Below are positions 7,724 through 16,421 of a stretch of DNA of 37,792 nucleotides, piece by piece; the stretch's first letter is position 1, and every line of letters begins with the position of its first letter. The translations under genes and the position numbers were made by a program. The stretch covers positions 1 through 37,792 of the forward strand of contig NZ_WXYN01000005.1 of assembly GCF_016881065.1 (NCBI RefSeq), read 5' to 3'. The notes under the pieces were generated by a model. It had not been told where the DNA came from. It was given only the letters and a program-made list of their open reading frames with translations, and searched no databases. Origin of the DNA: Planococcus soli (GTDB lineage: Bacteria; Bacillota; Bacilli; Bacillales_A; Planococcaceae).

Positions 7724-7778
7724 GGCTTCCATATGGAAGCCCTTAAAATAGCCGTTTGCCTCCATATGGAAGCCCTTA
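7724..7778. repeat. Two CCATATGG dyads in 33 bp direct repeat next to the candidate oriT
   Basis: The block TCCATATGGAAGCCCTTA occurs at 7728-7745 and again at 7761-7778, an offset of exactly 33 bp, about three helical turns. The first copy is part of an 18 bp perfect palindrome (7724-7741). It lies between the end of the membrane-protein gene at 7789 and the candidate oriT. It could be an RHH or relaxase binding site, or a pair of regulator operators. There is no T-run, so a terminator is less likely. Confidence 0.6.
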
Positions 7779-7788
7779 GAATTGACCG

Positions 7789-8634
7789 TTAAATATTCAA
7801 ATCGTATTGTTTTTGTTTCAAGCGCTCCACTTTTGCGCGAATATTTTTGGCATCGTCGCTGATCGTTTGTTGGTCCCGCTCATAGTCTTCAATGCGCTTC
7901 TCCAACTGGAAAACATCGTTATTGGTCTCGACTTGTTCATCCACAGTTTGATACAAAAGGTCCGACTGCAGCTGTTCAATCTCTGTACGAATCTCCGCAA
8001 TGACATCGTCCATCATCCGGCTTTTTTCTTCCAGCTCTTCGATGTCCCGCTCCGCTTCACCGATTAGTTCATCGTTAATTTCAAGCGCATATTCGGTAAA
8101 GTTCCGGTCAGGTATCGCTTCTTCTTTGACCACTCGTTGATCCGTGTAGATGGTGGAGATCACGCTGTTTTCCTCTTCATCCGATTCACCTTCAGCAAAC
8201 AACTCATCGTAACTCTTTTCGCCTTTAGTGAACCGAAGGGCAATTTGATTGAACTCTTTCGGAACGTCTTTGATGTGAATGATGTAGATATCACTTTCGT
8301 CATAAACGATTTCTGTCGGCAGCTCGGCAGACAGTTTTTCTCTGCTGACCGCAGTGAAATCCAACTTGGTCATGTAATCTTCCATGCCGTTTGTCACCAG
8401 CGTGACCTCCATCATGTTTTGTTCTTTATCGTATGCCCATTCTTTTATAGTGAATTTTCCGTTTGCCCGCAAATCAAATTCTTCGTTCAGTTCGGTCTGG
8501 TTGATCGGAATGTCTTCAGCCATAAACAGCTTTGAGATTCCGAAAAATCCGAAGCCCAGGATGAACAGAAAAGCTACCGCGATATATAGATTCGACATGT
8601 TGAGCTTTAGATTCTTTTTCTTCTTTTTCGCCAT
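7789..8634 (-). CDS. Single-pass membrane protein with coiled-coil C-terminus, conjugation-associated
   Basis: A 281-residue protein with a lysine-rich N-terminus (MAKKKKKNLKLN), one transmembrane helix at ~15-37 (LYIAVAFLFILGFGFFGISK), an extracytoplasmic-looking beta-rich region to ~170 and a coiled coil at ~175-280 (DIEELEEKSRMMDDVIAEIR and onward). No named family is recognised. The ATG directly follows the stop of the upstream gene (TAGATG), so the two are translationally coupled. As the last gene of the mating-channel operon before oriT, it probably belongs to the cell-envelope channel. Confidence 0.7.
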   Translation of the reverse strand: MAKKKKKNLKLNMSNLYIAVAFLFILGFGFFGISKLFMAEDIPINQTELNEEFDLRANGKFTIKEWAYDKEQNMMEVTLVTNGMEDYMTKLDFTAVSREKLSAELPTEIVYDESDIYIIHIKDVPKEFNQIALRFTKGEKSYDELFAEGESDEEENSVISTIYTDQRVVKEEAIPDRNFTEYALEINDELIGEAERDIEELEEKSRMMDDVIAEIRTEIEQLQSDLLYQTVDEQVETNNDVFQLEKRIEDYERDQQTISDDAKNIRAKVERLKQKQYDLNI

Positions 8635-9276
8635 CTAGATCCCCCCGTATTCATTTTCAAGCGGCTGAATATCAGATACTTTCAAGAGATTTCCTTCTGC
8701 TGTAAACACTAGTTTTGCATACATTTCCTTTTCTTCTGCGTATCCGGAAGCAAGGATTTCTTCGCTGTAGGTGTAATGAACAATCGCTTCATTTCCGCTC
8801 TGGCCATCCGCAAAAACAGTTACCTCTTTGATTTCAACCGCTATTTTCTGCTGTTCTCCATCCATCCCGTCAGCAGGATACAAAGTTTCATACAGGCTCT
8901 CAGTCATGTAGTTGAGCGCCAATTTCTTTCGTGTTGCATACGACTCAGGATCACTTTCGAACGCGTATTCAATAAATCGCTGAGCGGTATTGACGAGTTC
9001 ATCGGATTCCGTTCCAGTCTCTGGAGCAGGTTGATTTGTTTCTTCTGCCTCGGCTGGAGCGACTGCTTCTTTTGCCTCCAGTTCTTCCTGGAGTGATGCA
9101 ATTGCATCCTCTTTTTCTACTAACTCATTTTCGTATTGCGCTTCCGTCTTCTTTGTTGTATCAATGTCTCCTCGGTCCATGGAGTCATCTAAAGTGAAGC
9201 TATAGACATTAGCGGCCAATGAGATGGCTAGAAGAAAAGAGAGAAGAATGAGCAATGATTTTGTTGTAAATTGCAT
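8635..9276 (-). CDS. VirB8/TcpC-like candidate membrane protein
   Basis: A 213-residue protein. It has one N-terminal membrane helix (~5-27, SLLILLSFLLAISLAANVYS), a short coiled coil (~45-68), an Ala/Glu/Pro-rich linker and a C-terminal domain of ~120 residues. That domain (ELVNTAQRFIEYAFESDPES, then beta strands EIKEVTVFAD, NEAIVHYTYS and KLVFTAEGNLLKVSDIQPL) fits an NTF2-like fold as in VirB8/TcpC/TraM channel proteins. The assignment rests on architecture and operon position, not on a clear signature. The gene lies 3 bp after the hydrolase gene. Confidence 0.55.
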   Translation of the reverse strand: MQFTTKSLLILLSFLLAISLAANVYSFTLDDSMDRGDIDTTKKTEAQYENELVEKEDAIASLQEELEAKEAVAPAEAEETNQPAPETGTESDELVNTAQRFIEYAFESDPESYATRKKLALNYMTESLYETLYPADGMDGEQQKIAVEIKEVTVFADGQSGNEAIVHYTYSEEILASGYAEEKEMYAKLVFTAEGNLLKVSDIQPLENEYGGI

Positions 9277-9279
9277 TCG

Positions 9280-10401
9280 TCAGGCCTCCTTGAATAAGAA
9301 AGGAGCGGGATCCATATAGCCGCCCCACATCTGGGTTTTGATTTCAAAGTGTAGATGCGAACCGAAGGAACGTCCGGTATTGCCGCACATTCCGACTTGA
9401 TTGCCACCCTCGACCTTTTGGTTTACCTGAACACTGATTCGGCTTAGATGGGCGTAGGTAGAGAATGAATTGGCTGCGTGTTGAATGGTGACGACATTCC
9501 CATATCCGCCATACGTGCCGGCATAGACGATGGTGCCATCTTTCACCGAGTGGATGGAATCAGCCTCGCTGCAGCCTAAGTCGATGCCGTCGTGATGTTC
9601 CGGTCCTGCTCCGATGTTCCGCCAGCCGTAATTGGAAGTGACGCGCATGGCATTGCTGACAGGAGCGGCCATGTCTCCCGCAATCATTTCTGAACTTCCG
9701 GCGCTGGCAGATGGCAAATACCTCAGTACTGCTTCCACATAACCGATATCTCCGTAACAGGCATTGTGCTGTATCGCTTCCGGACGACTGCATTTATAAA
9801 GTCCTGTGTGCTTCAATTTCTGGTACTGCAATTGCGAGAAGGAAATGGCCAGTTCCTTTGTATAGGAGCCGCCATTCTTCAATACATAATCGATGAACCC
9901 ACTCCCGAAGTTATAGCTTTGCAAGGTCAGCTTCACATCTTTCTTGGCGCTTTCAAAGACAGAAACGAAATGTTTTACGCCGTATGCAATGCTTTCATCG
10001 GGACTGGTGATGCAGCCAATAGACCCGCATTTGGATTCACTGGCTTGCATCGGATCGTTCCCTTTCCCTCCGGATTCCTGCATCATCAGCGCCAGTAGCA
10101 ACTCGGTCTGTCCTTCCATATCGTACTTGGCAAGTTCACTCGAAATAGCATCTCGGTATTGAGCAACCTCTGGTGAAACGGATGCCGGACCGACGCCGAC
10201 ACCGATGCCATCTCCCGAAGAACCATCATCCGGACTGGAGAACATAGAGAAGATGCCTGCTGTGAAAATTAAGATAATCACGATTGCAAGAGCGGAACCA
10301 GCGATGATCAGTTTGGCTTGCAAGCCGATCGGATTGTATTTCACTAACGCTAATTTCAGAGCGGTCTTGGCTAGTTGAGCCTTTGAACGTGGCTGCGGCA
10401 T
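9280..10401 (-). CDS. Bifunctional cell-wall hydrolase: lysozyme-like plus M23 peptidase (VirB1-like)
   Basis: A 373-residue protein from ATG 10401, which follows GGGGGTG located inside the end of virB4; the two genes are one base apart. A membrane helix at ~31-54 is followed by a Gly/Ser linker. A lysozyme-like domain spans ~75-230, with the likely catalytic glutamate at 109 (LALMMQESGGKG). An M23 endopeptidase domain spans ~255-370, with the zinc motif HHDGID (H270, D274), YAHLS and SHLHFE (H349, H351). Such two-domain enzymes open the peptidoglycan locally for Gram-positive T4SS assembly. A reading that begins further upstream at 10461 would overlap virB4 in another frame and is unlikely. 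Confidence 0.88.
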   Translation of the reverse strand: MPQPRSKAQLAKTALKLALVKYNPIGLQAKLIIAGSALAIVIILIFTAGIFSMFSSPDDGSSGDGIGVGVGPASVSPEVAQYRDAISSELAKYDMEGQTELLLALMMQESGGKGNDPMQASESKCGSIGCITSPDESIAYGVKHFVSVFESAKKDVKLTLQSYNFGSGFIDYVLKNGGSYTKELAISFSQLQYQKLKHTGLYKCSRPEAIQHNACYGDIGYVEAVLRYLPSASAGSSEMIAGDMAAPVSNAMRVTSNYGWRNIGAGPEHHDGIDLGCSEADSIHSVKDGTIVYAGTYGGYGNVVTIQHAANSFSTYAHLSRISVQVNQKVEGGNQVGMCGNTGRSFGSHLHFEIKTQMWGGYMDPAPFLFKEA

Positions 10402-10402
10402 T

Positions 10403-12361
10403 TTACGCACCCCCACCGAACATCGCCAGTTCCCGTTTCGATACATCGACTGAAAAGACAATGTTCTTATCTCCAGAAATCGAGAGAACCACCTTCCCCG
10501 TTTCTAATTGCGGAATGACCCGTGTCTCCGAATCTGTCAGCTGGCCTTTGAATACATGCTGAATGGCCGATAAGGATTGGGCGTCCTGCTGGCCGATGAA
10601 TTTATATTGGGTCAAGTCGAATAATGCTTTGACATTTTCCGCGTATTCATTATTGGAACCGTCCGGAACAAAATCGGAAATAAGGTGTGAGGCGAAGAAA
10701 AGACCGCCGAAATACTTCCGGGCCTCCCGCATGAATTTATTCAGGTACAGTACCGCTGGCTGTGAAACTTCCCGTGTATTGATGAGGTGATGAGCTTCAT
10801 CAATCAGGACCAGGAACTTCGATGCGTCCTCAAACGCCAGCTTTTCTTTGTTGTAGGCATTGAACTGCGGTGCTCCTTCTGAAATCATGCTGTCCCACAA
10901 CATATTGAGAATGCTGAAGATCTGAGCTTGGTAGATTTCCGATTTCAAGTTGGTTAGATTCCGAAGCGGGAACGACACGATTCCTTCATCATCGAAGCTT
11001 TCAATGGAAGATGTACCATCAAAAATGCTTCCGTAGTTGTCGACCAGGTTCGTCAACGACAACTCGATATTCGACAGGCGCAGCTCCCGCTCTTGTGCTA
11101 AGTTTCCGTGCCGGATTTGCTGGTCAAAGTCTTTGTACAGTTCCGCTCGGACTAGAAAAAGAAGGTCTGAAAATGTCGGGTACTCCTCTGCTTTGAATTG
11201 AGTGATCGGAATGATTTCTTCCGGATCTCTAGACCACAACTTCCGTTCGACATAGAGTTTGCGAAGCAGAATTTCAAACTCGGTGCTCTCGGTTGCATTG
11301 GCCTGCGGGTTGATGAAGTTGTAGAAGACGCTCATTTTCGATAGGTGCTGCGTAAAGGATTGCGTTTCGTTTGTGGAGCCATCTTCCTCATTCGTTACCG
11401 TCTTGAATACTTGGAGCGGGTTGATGATGCCGCGGGATCCGTCCAAGGCAATCTCCTTGCCCCCCATCTCTTCTATCAAGTTTCTGAATTCACCGGTCAC
11501 GTCCAGGATACGGACTTTGTTGCCTTTGCTTGCTTGGTCCATCACGGTCTTTTTCAACAGCGTAGATTTTCCGGAACCCATCTTCCCGACCATCAAGGCA
11601 TTATAGGACTTGCGGTTCTTATCCTTATGGAAGAGGTCAAAGACGACGCTGCCGTTTGTTTCGGTCGTTCCGTAATAGGTGCCGTGTTCGTCTGTCAGGC
11701 TGGTGTAGTGGAACGGGTACCCGCCAGCAACCGACAAGGCTTGAATCTCTTTCCCTTTCCGTTTATTGATGAACTGCAGCTGGTTGTCGTAGCTGGCAAA
11801 GATGCCGGACCACAGATAATCCTGTTCATTCAACAAGACCGAGCCTCGGAAGTTCAGGCTCTCCAGTTCATCCAACACATGCCGCACACGCTGCTCCAGC
11901 TCTTCGAACGTCTTGGCCATCACGTATGCCCGAAGATGAATCCGTTTCATGATTTCGCCTTTGGTAATCTGCTTATAGACTCCATCGAGCTCTTCGTAAC
12001 TGGCTCGGGCATCGATGCGGTCCACGTTGTCTTTGGCCGTTTGATAGCGGGTATTTTGTTCCGCCATGGATTTGTTGATGGATTCGATGATCTCTTTCCG
12101 ATCAGCCGTGGCGACGTCCAGTGTGACGACGGCATGTTCAATCCGCATCAACTCTTCGAGCCAGAAGTCACCGACCAGGGATTGGTACTTGTAGACATGA
12201 ATGCAGGAGACGTACCCATCCCCTGTCTTCACGTAGCCGCTCTCGAATTTGATGCCACCCTGTGGTTGGATCTTCGACAGCAGATAGGGATTGAATCCCT
12301 TTTCCGCTTTCACTTCGTCGTCATTCTTCGGTTTCAGTATGGTGCTTAAAAAATTCAGCAT
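10403..12361 (-). CDS. VirB4/TrsE-family T4SS ATPase
   Basis: A 652-residue protein with Walker A GKMGSGKST (259-267) and Walker B FLVLIDEAHH (516-525), near the usual length of Gram-positive VirB4/TrsE proteins (~650). It powers assembly or substrate transfer at the cytoplasmic face of the type IV channel. It starts behind AGGAGG, 11 bp after the stop of a TrsD-like gene. It ends one base before the hydrolase start, so it lies in a tight operon. The order PrgI-like, TrsD-like, VirB4, hydrolase is the same as in staphylococcal and enterococcal conjugative plasmids. Confidence 0.92.
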   Translation of the reverse strand: MLNFLSTILKPKNDDEVKAEKGFNPYLLSKIQPQGGIKFESGYVKTGDGYVSCIHVYKYQSLVGDFWLEELMRIEHAVVTLDVATADRKEIIESINKSMAEQNTRYQTAKDNVDRIDARASYEELDGVYKQITKGEIMKRIHLRAYVMAKTFEELEQRVRHVLDELESLNFRGSVLLNEQDYLWSGIFASYDNQLQFINKRKGKEIQALSVAGGYPFHYTSLTDEHGTYYGTTETNGSVVFDLFHKDKNRKSYNALMVGKMGSGKSTLLKKTVMDQASKGNKVRILDVTGEFRNLIEEMGGKEIALDGSRGIINPLQVFKTVTNEEDGSTNETQSFTQHLSKMSVFYNFINPQANATESTEFEILLRKLYVERKLWSRDPEEIIPITQFKAEEYPTFSDLLFLVRAELYKDFDQQIRHGNLAQERELRLSNIELSLTNLVDNYGSIFDGTSSIESFDDEGIVSFPLRNLTNLKSEIYQAQIFSILNMLWDSMISEGAPQFNAYNKEKLAFEDASKFLVLIDEAHHLINTREVSQPAVLYLNKFMREARKYFGGLFFASHLISDFVPDGSNNEYAENVKALFDLTQYKFIGQQDAQSLSAIQHVFKGQLTDSETRVIPQLETGKVVLSISGDKNIVFSVDVSKRELAMFGGGA

Positions 12362-12372
12362 GTCGCGTCCTC

Positions 12373-13002
12373 CTATACTTCAGATAGTGGTTTAGAGTTT
12401 AAATTCGCTAGCTGATACAGGATGCTCAGCTTTTTAACGAGCGATAGTTCAACGAGTGGGTTACTGCGCGCCATCAGTTTTCGCGCATGAACTTTATTCT
12501 CCAGCATGGCTTTCTCATCATTGCTGTAGATAAATAGGAAGAACTCGCGGTCTGTGCGGTTGTTTTCTAGAAACTCCAGGTCTTTCAATTTCTTTTCCAA
12601 GTGCGGCAGGTAATACGGATTATGATTTCGTCTAATATCGCGCATGACGTGCCGCTTTGGAATCTCCAGATTGACCGGCGTATTGAGCGGGACCACCTTA
12701 ACAGAGGGCAGATACGCCTGGAAAAAGTGGGCCAGTGAATAGATATCATTGTCTTTATCCGTCTCATTCAACGAATAGATGTCCTTGCTGGTAATTTGAA
12801 GGATCTCCATGAATTCACCGTTCCGCATTTCAAAGAACTCGGAATCAGTGATGTCGACGATTGGCGCAATGTCCGCAAAAGATGAAAGGACTTTCTTTTT
12901 GGTGCTGTGCGCTTTCCGCTCCGCTGAGATGTCCCGCTCATCCAGCAAGGCAGTTCGGCTTTTGGATTTCGATCGTTTCTTCGTTTCTTCAAACATGGCC
13001 AT
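12373..13002 (-). CDS. TrsD/TraD-like T4SS protein, VirB4 partner
   Basis: A 209-residue soluble protein with a highly basic N-terminus (ETKKRSKSKSRTALL). Its middle (ADIAPIVDITDSEFFEMRNG, then EFMEILQITSKDIYSL) resembles the N-terminal part of VirB4/TraE proteins, so it may supply a VirB4 N-terminal domain as a separate chain. Its size and its position between a PrgI-like gene and virB4 match trsD of pGO1/pSK41-type plasmids. The ribosome binding site GAGGAGG lies in the 3' end of the upstream gene and the genes are 2 bp apart. Confidence 0.7.
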   Translation of the reverse strand: MAMFEETKKRSKSKSRTALLDERDISAERKAHSTKKKVLSSFADIAPIVDITDSEFFEMRNGEFMEILQITSKDIYSLNETDKDNDIYSLAHFFQAYLPSVKVVPLNTPVNLEIPKRHVMRDIRRNHNPYYLPHLEKKLKDLEFLENNRTDREFFLFIYSNDEKAMLENKVHARKLMARSNPLVELSLVKKLSILYQLANLNSKPLSEV

Positions 13003-13004
13003 CT

Positions 13005-13298
13005 TTATTCCCCCTCCTCGTAATCAATTGCGCTATATGTGTCTTTTTTTCGGACCATCGCGTACAGAATGGCCTGATTCATTCGTTTCTGCGGGTTAGT
13101 GGCAGGGCGGACGATCAAGAACAGTACGAATAGAACAATGAAGCCTGTAAATGGCCAGACCAGCGATGAATGCACGAAAGGCAAGGCAATCATCCGGAAA
13201 ATAATCAAGCCGATTATTAGAAAAAGGTCGAACAGGTATAACGCTTTGTTGATTTTTAGCTCAGTCGTAATTTCATTCGGGATTTGGTAGATCCTCAT
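13005..13298 (-). CDS. PrgI/TrsC-like membrane protein (DUF5592-type)
   Basis: About 97 residues from ATG 13298, nine bases after AAGGAG; an in-frame ATG at 13307 abuts the ribosome binding site and is not favoured. After RIYQIPNEI the protein has two closely spaced membrane helices (~20-40 LFDLFLIIGLIIFRMIAL and ~44-65 FTGFIVLFVLFLIVRP) and a charged cytosolic tail. The layout fits PrgI-family or TrsC proteins, which precede virB4 in Gram-positive T4SS operons. A terminator-like hairpin lies in the leader just upstream. Confidence 0.75.
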   Translation of the reverse strand: MRIYQIPNEITTELKINKALYLFDLFLIIGLIIFRMIALPFVHSSLVWPFTGFIVLFVLFLIVRPATNPQKRMNQAILYAMVRKKDTYSAIDYEEGE

Positions 13299-13322
13299 CG
13301 ATGTCATCTCCTTTATAAAAAA

Positions 13323-13348
13323 AGGACCGCACGGATGTGTGCAGTCCT
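13323..13348 (-). terminator. Terminator-like hairpin inside the tra operon, before the PrgI-like gene
   Basis: Ten-base arms AGGACCGCAC and GTGCAGTCCT (one mismatch) with a 6-base loop are followed on the minus strand by an unbroken T-run (complement of 13317-13323), and then directly by the ribosome binding site of the PrgI-like gene. All flanking genes point the same way, so it can only reduce, not end, operon transcription unless a promoter follows. Confidence 0.7.
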
Positions 13349-13354
13349 AAACAA

Positions 13355-15916
13355 TTATCTATTTCTTCTATAATTCTTGATGCGGTCCAACGTGTTTGAA
13401 TCTTGCTGATTCAAGTTATGCGTTCTCGATCTTCGGACATCATTCACGCTCGTTCTGTTCGTTTGTTGCGTATCTTGCTGATGATTCCGATTGACGGTTG
13501 TGTCATTCACGATGTTCTCACGGGAAGCACTGTCTTGATTAATCGTTCTGCTAGATCCGCTGCTTGATGTCGTTGAATTTCCCGGAGCAGCTGATGCCTC
13601 GGAATTAAAATTACCCGCTCCTGAAGAGCCGCTCGAGTTCGTGGTGACATTTGTGGCGCCTTGTCTTGCATTGCCAGATGTTTCATTCACAATGACATTC
13701 TCATCGATTGTTTGTTCGCCACCAGAGCGGTTGATATTGGTTGTGCGTTGTTGCCGCCCGGAAGGAGCACTCATATTAGAATTCGTATTGCCAGAAGTCT
13801 GAGGTGTAGGATTCTGCGCTTCATTCGCAGAAACAGTTTCATTGACCGCGCCAGAAGGATTACTCGCATTCGATGTGACATTTCTAGCTCCTTGAGATGC
13901 ACTTCCGGAAGTTTCATTGACGATGACATTCTCATCAATCGTTTGATCACCACTGGCACGATTTACATTCGTTGTATTTTGCTGTCGTTCGGAAGGACCA
14001 CCACTATTTTCATTGCGGCTCTGTCCTGCTGTTGATGAAGGAGCGGCTGCATTGCCAGCGTTCGGACTTGCTGCAGCACTCGGACCCGGAACGGAACTTC
14101 CAACCGAACTGTCTCGGACAGCGGTGTTGCCTTCTGCTTGTTCGTTGATGCTTTCGACCTCGTAATCCGTTTGTCCGGTTGTCCGTTGCTCCAGGCGTTC
14201 ATTTTGGATACTGCCGGCAGCCATTGCCGCTGATGTTCCGCCGCCCGAACGATCTGCATCATTAGGTGACGGCGCAGAACCACTCGAACCAACCTGTCTC
14301 GTACTACCTTCAGATACAGCCGAATTGCCGTGTTCTAAATCATTTGGTGAAGGAATATGTCCTCCAGATATTCCCGTGCCTTGTGAGGGCTCCTGTTGCC
14401 CTTTTTCGCCGCTAGGTAAATTCCCTTTGTTGGAAGTGGCGTTTCCAGGAGCGGTGCTGCCGTTTCCGGATATTCCGTCTGTTTCTTTTTTCTCTTTCGA
14501 AAGTTCGATGCCATCATTTGGCGATGGAGCCTGCTCGTTTTTATCGCCGTCTTTCTTTTCATCCAATCCGGCATTGATTCCTTTTTTGTTAGCAATTCCA
14601 CCGACTGCCTCACCTTTATTTTCGTCGGCATTCGGTGACATCGCGTTTTCAGTAGCCGCCCCACTCTTATTCTGACGACCCGATGCTTTCTCGCCCTGGC
14701 CTTCACCTTCTTCAGTGCCGCCAGAACCACGGGAACCACTGGAGCGGCTCATGCCATTCATGACTGCTCCGCCTGCGCCGGAAATCAACTTACCTCCAGC
14801 GTAAGCGCCAGCCAAGACGCCCCAGCCGTTTTTAAGGCCCGCATCAATGCCGAATAACCGCTCCACGATGTTTGGTCCGTCTATCACCGCGACAGAGAAG
14901 GCGATTAAAGCAATCAAATACGCTAAGCCATCCAATTCAGCGGCCACATAAGCGGTACCGATCATATAAATCTTCATAGAGAGGAAAATCAAGATGATGA
15001 CGAGGAATGTATTCAGAATCGATTGCATGATTTTCTTGGTCTTTTGGCCATCGTGTATATCTGCCGGTGCCACAAGTAAGGCCAGGATGTAGTTGAATGT
15101 TAATTCAAAAGACAGCCTGGCCAGTTTGTGTGCGATTGAGAAAAGCGTGAAGGCCATGACAGCCAACGTTGTCAGCAATGTGAGCCAATTAACGTCGTAG
15201 CGGTAATAAGATTCATTCGTCCATGGCATTAACGTGCTGTCTTCCAGTTCGACTAATTCTTTTTCACTCACAGACCACGTTAATTTATGCGCGATTATTT
15301 CTCTCCCATCTGGTGTTAGTTCCAATTCAGTCCGCTCTTTATCCAGCTTTTCTGTAACGGAAAGATGTCTAATCATAGAGAGCGGCAGCGTATTGGATGG
15401 ATCAATGTCGGTTGTTTCCCAATCGCTTTTATCAAACTCAACTAAATCTGTTAGCTGCCTTGAAACAATATTGTCAGATAAAGAACCTTCGCCTTCATCG
15501 TACAGCTCTGTTGTATTGATGGCGTTAATGGCTTCATCGGTAAATTCGTTTGCTTTGCCCATTCCTTGGGACAGAGCTACGACGATGATTAAGGCAATAA
15601 ACAAGTTCATGGCCATGCCTTCGCGATCAAACTTCTTCTGGAATATCAGCATATAACCGGCATAGAGCAAGCTGAACGCTAAAAGAATGTACAAAAAAGG
15701 GCGTATCGTGTCAACGAACGCCGCAATTTCTGGATTCTGAAAGAACTGTTTGACGAGCAATACTTCGTCCGTCACATTTTCGAGTCCATCTACTATAAAG
15801 GCAAGCCCTTTGATAAACATCCAACCCAACCAGCGCACCATGTCGCTAATTGCGGTACCGACGCTTAAAAACTCACCGAATTCCTCAATCTTTTCTACAA
15901 TTTCCGCGTCTTTCAT
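13355..15916 (-). CDS. VirB6/TrbL-like polytopic membrane protein with long low-complexity tail
   Basis: An 853-residue protein starting behind AGGAG. The N-terminal ~380 residues carry about six hydrophobic helices: ~25-45, ~70-92, ~100-118, ~240-262, ~300-330 and ~330-350. Between the third and fourth is a ~120-residue acidic loop. This is the layout of VirB6-type inner-membrane channel proteins in Gram-positive T4SS. From ~385 to the end the protein is disordered and rich in Ser, Asn, Gly and Thr. The tail has five SPN(D/A) motifs and two copies of a 47-residue repeat. Its role is unknown; in comparable proteins such tails project from the channel. The assignment is by topology and operon position. 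Confidence 0.7.
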   Translation of the reverse strand: MKDAEIVEKIEEFGEFLSVGTAISDMVRWLGWMFIKGLAFIVDGLENVTDEVLLVKQFFQNPEIAAFVDTIRPFLYILLAFSLLYAGYMLIFQKKFDREGMAMNLFIALIIVVALSQGMGKANEFTDEAINAINTTELYDEGEGSLSDNIVSRQLTDLVEFDKSDWETTDIDPSNTLPLSMIRHLSVTEKLDKERTELELTPDGREIIAHKLTWSVSEKELVELEDSTLMPWTNESYYRYDVNWLTLLTTLAVMAFTLFSIAHKLARLSFELTFNYILALLVAPADIHDGQKTKKIMQSILNTFLVIILIFLSMKIYMIGTAYVAAELDGLAYLIALIAFSVAVIDGPNIVERLFGIDAGLKNGWGVLAGAYAGGKLISGAGGAVMNGMSRSSGSRGSGGTEEGEGQGEKASGRQNKSGAATENAMSPNADENKGEAVGGIANKKGINAGLDEKKDGDKNEQAPSPNDGIELSKEKKETDGISGNGSTAPGNATSNKGNLPSGEKGQQEPSQGTGISGGHIPSPNDLEHGNSAVSEGSTRQVGSSGSAPSPNDADRSGGGTSAAMAAGSIQNERLEQRTTGQTDYEVESINEQAEGNTAVRDSSVGSSVPGPSAAASPNAGNAAAPSSTAGQSRNENSGGPSERQQNTTNVNRASGDQTIDENVIVNETSGSASQGARNVTSNASNPSGAVNETVSANEAQNPTPQTSGNTNSNMSAPSGRQQRTTNINRSGGEQTIDENVIVNETSGNARQGATNVTTNSSGSSGAGNFNSEASAAPGNSTTSSSGSSRTINQDSASRENIVNDTTVNRNHQQDTQQTNRTSVNDVRRSRTHNLNQQDSNTLDRIKNYRRNR
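13616..13987 (-). repeat. 47-residue tandem module repeated in the VirB6-like tail
   Basis: Two 141 bp units, 13616-13756 and 13847-13987, are offset by exactly 231 bp (77 codons). Both encode RQQ-TTN-NR, then an identical QTIDENVIVNETSG block, then diverging N/S/T-rich sequence ending in SGA. The identical core amid drifting flanks suggests either recent duplication or selection on that block. Slippage or recombination between copies could change tail length. Confidence 0.75.
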
Positions 15917-15981
15917 ACGACCTCACTCCTTATCACTCCACCGGAAATTATATGACTGGATGGACCATCTACCCATCCGCA

Positions 15982-16380
15982 TCAATTATGAAGATTCACA
16001 AAGTGCTCAATCTCTTCCATCAACTCCATATCTTCATAACTGCCCAGATCCAAATTTCCTTTCACTTCATTGTCCTCGACATAATAAAGTTCGTTGTATC
16101 GGTCAAAGCCATCGAACGGCAAGACAGGATTGCTCTCTTCCGCTCCTTCTTCAGACAGATAAGAATTGTACATGCCGATTTCAACTTTTTCGCCCTCTGC
16201 TACATTCTTTACATACTCCTGAAAGTCTTGATCGTTTTCATTCACAACTAACAGAAATCCATCTTTGTCTTCTTCCATGTACTCTTTCATGTCTCCAATG
16301 TAAATTTGCTTGAAGTATTCCTTTTCACTGCAAGCTGCCAACAGTAAGACGGTGACTAACAAAACAACGATTTTTCTCAC
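15982..16380 (-). CDS. Small lipoprotein of the tra operon
   Basis: A 132-residue protein with a signal peptide and lipobox (MRKIVVLLVTVLLLAACSEK; likely acylated Cys at 17). The mature part is acidic and has no recognised domain. It lies between the coupling-protein cluster and the VirB6-like gene in the conjugation operon. Lipoproteins in such operons can act in surface exclusion or channel assembly. That is inference from location only. Confidence 0.7.
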   Translation of the reverse strand: MRKIVVLLVTVLLLAACSEKEYFKQIYIGDMKEYMEEDKDGFLLVVNENDQDFQEYVKNVAEGEKVEIGMYNSYLSEEGAEESNPVLPFDGFDRYNELYYVEDNEVKGNLDLGSYEDMELMEEIEHFVNLHN

Positions 16381-16421
16381 AAAACCACTCCTAAGTATTA
16401 GTTATTATAATGCCTTATTAC

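Noticed and set aside
11345-12349. 334-codon plus-strand open frame opposite virB4
   Set aside because: Antisense shadow of the VirB4 gene, whose Walker motifs fix the true frame.
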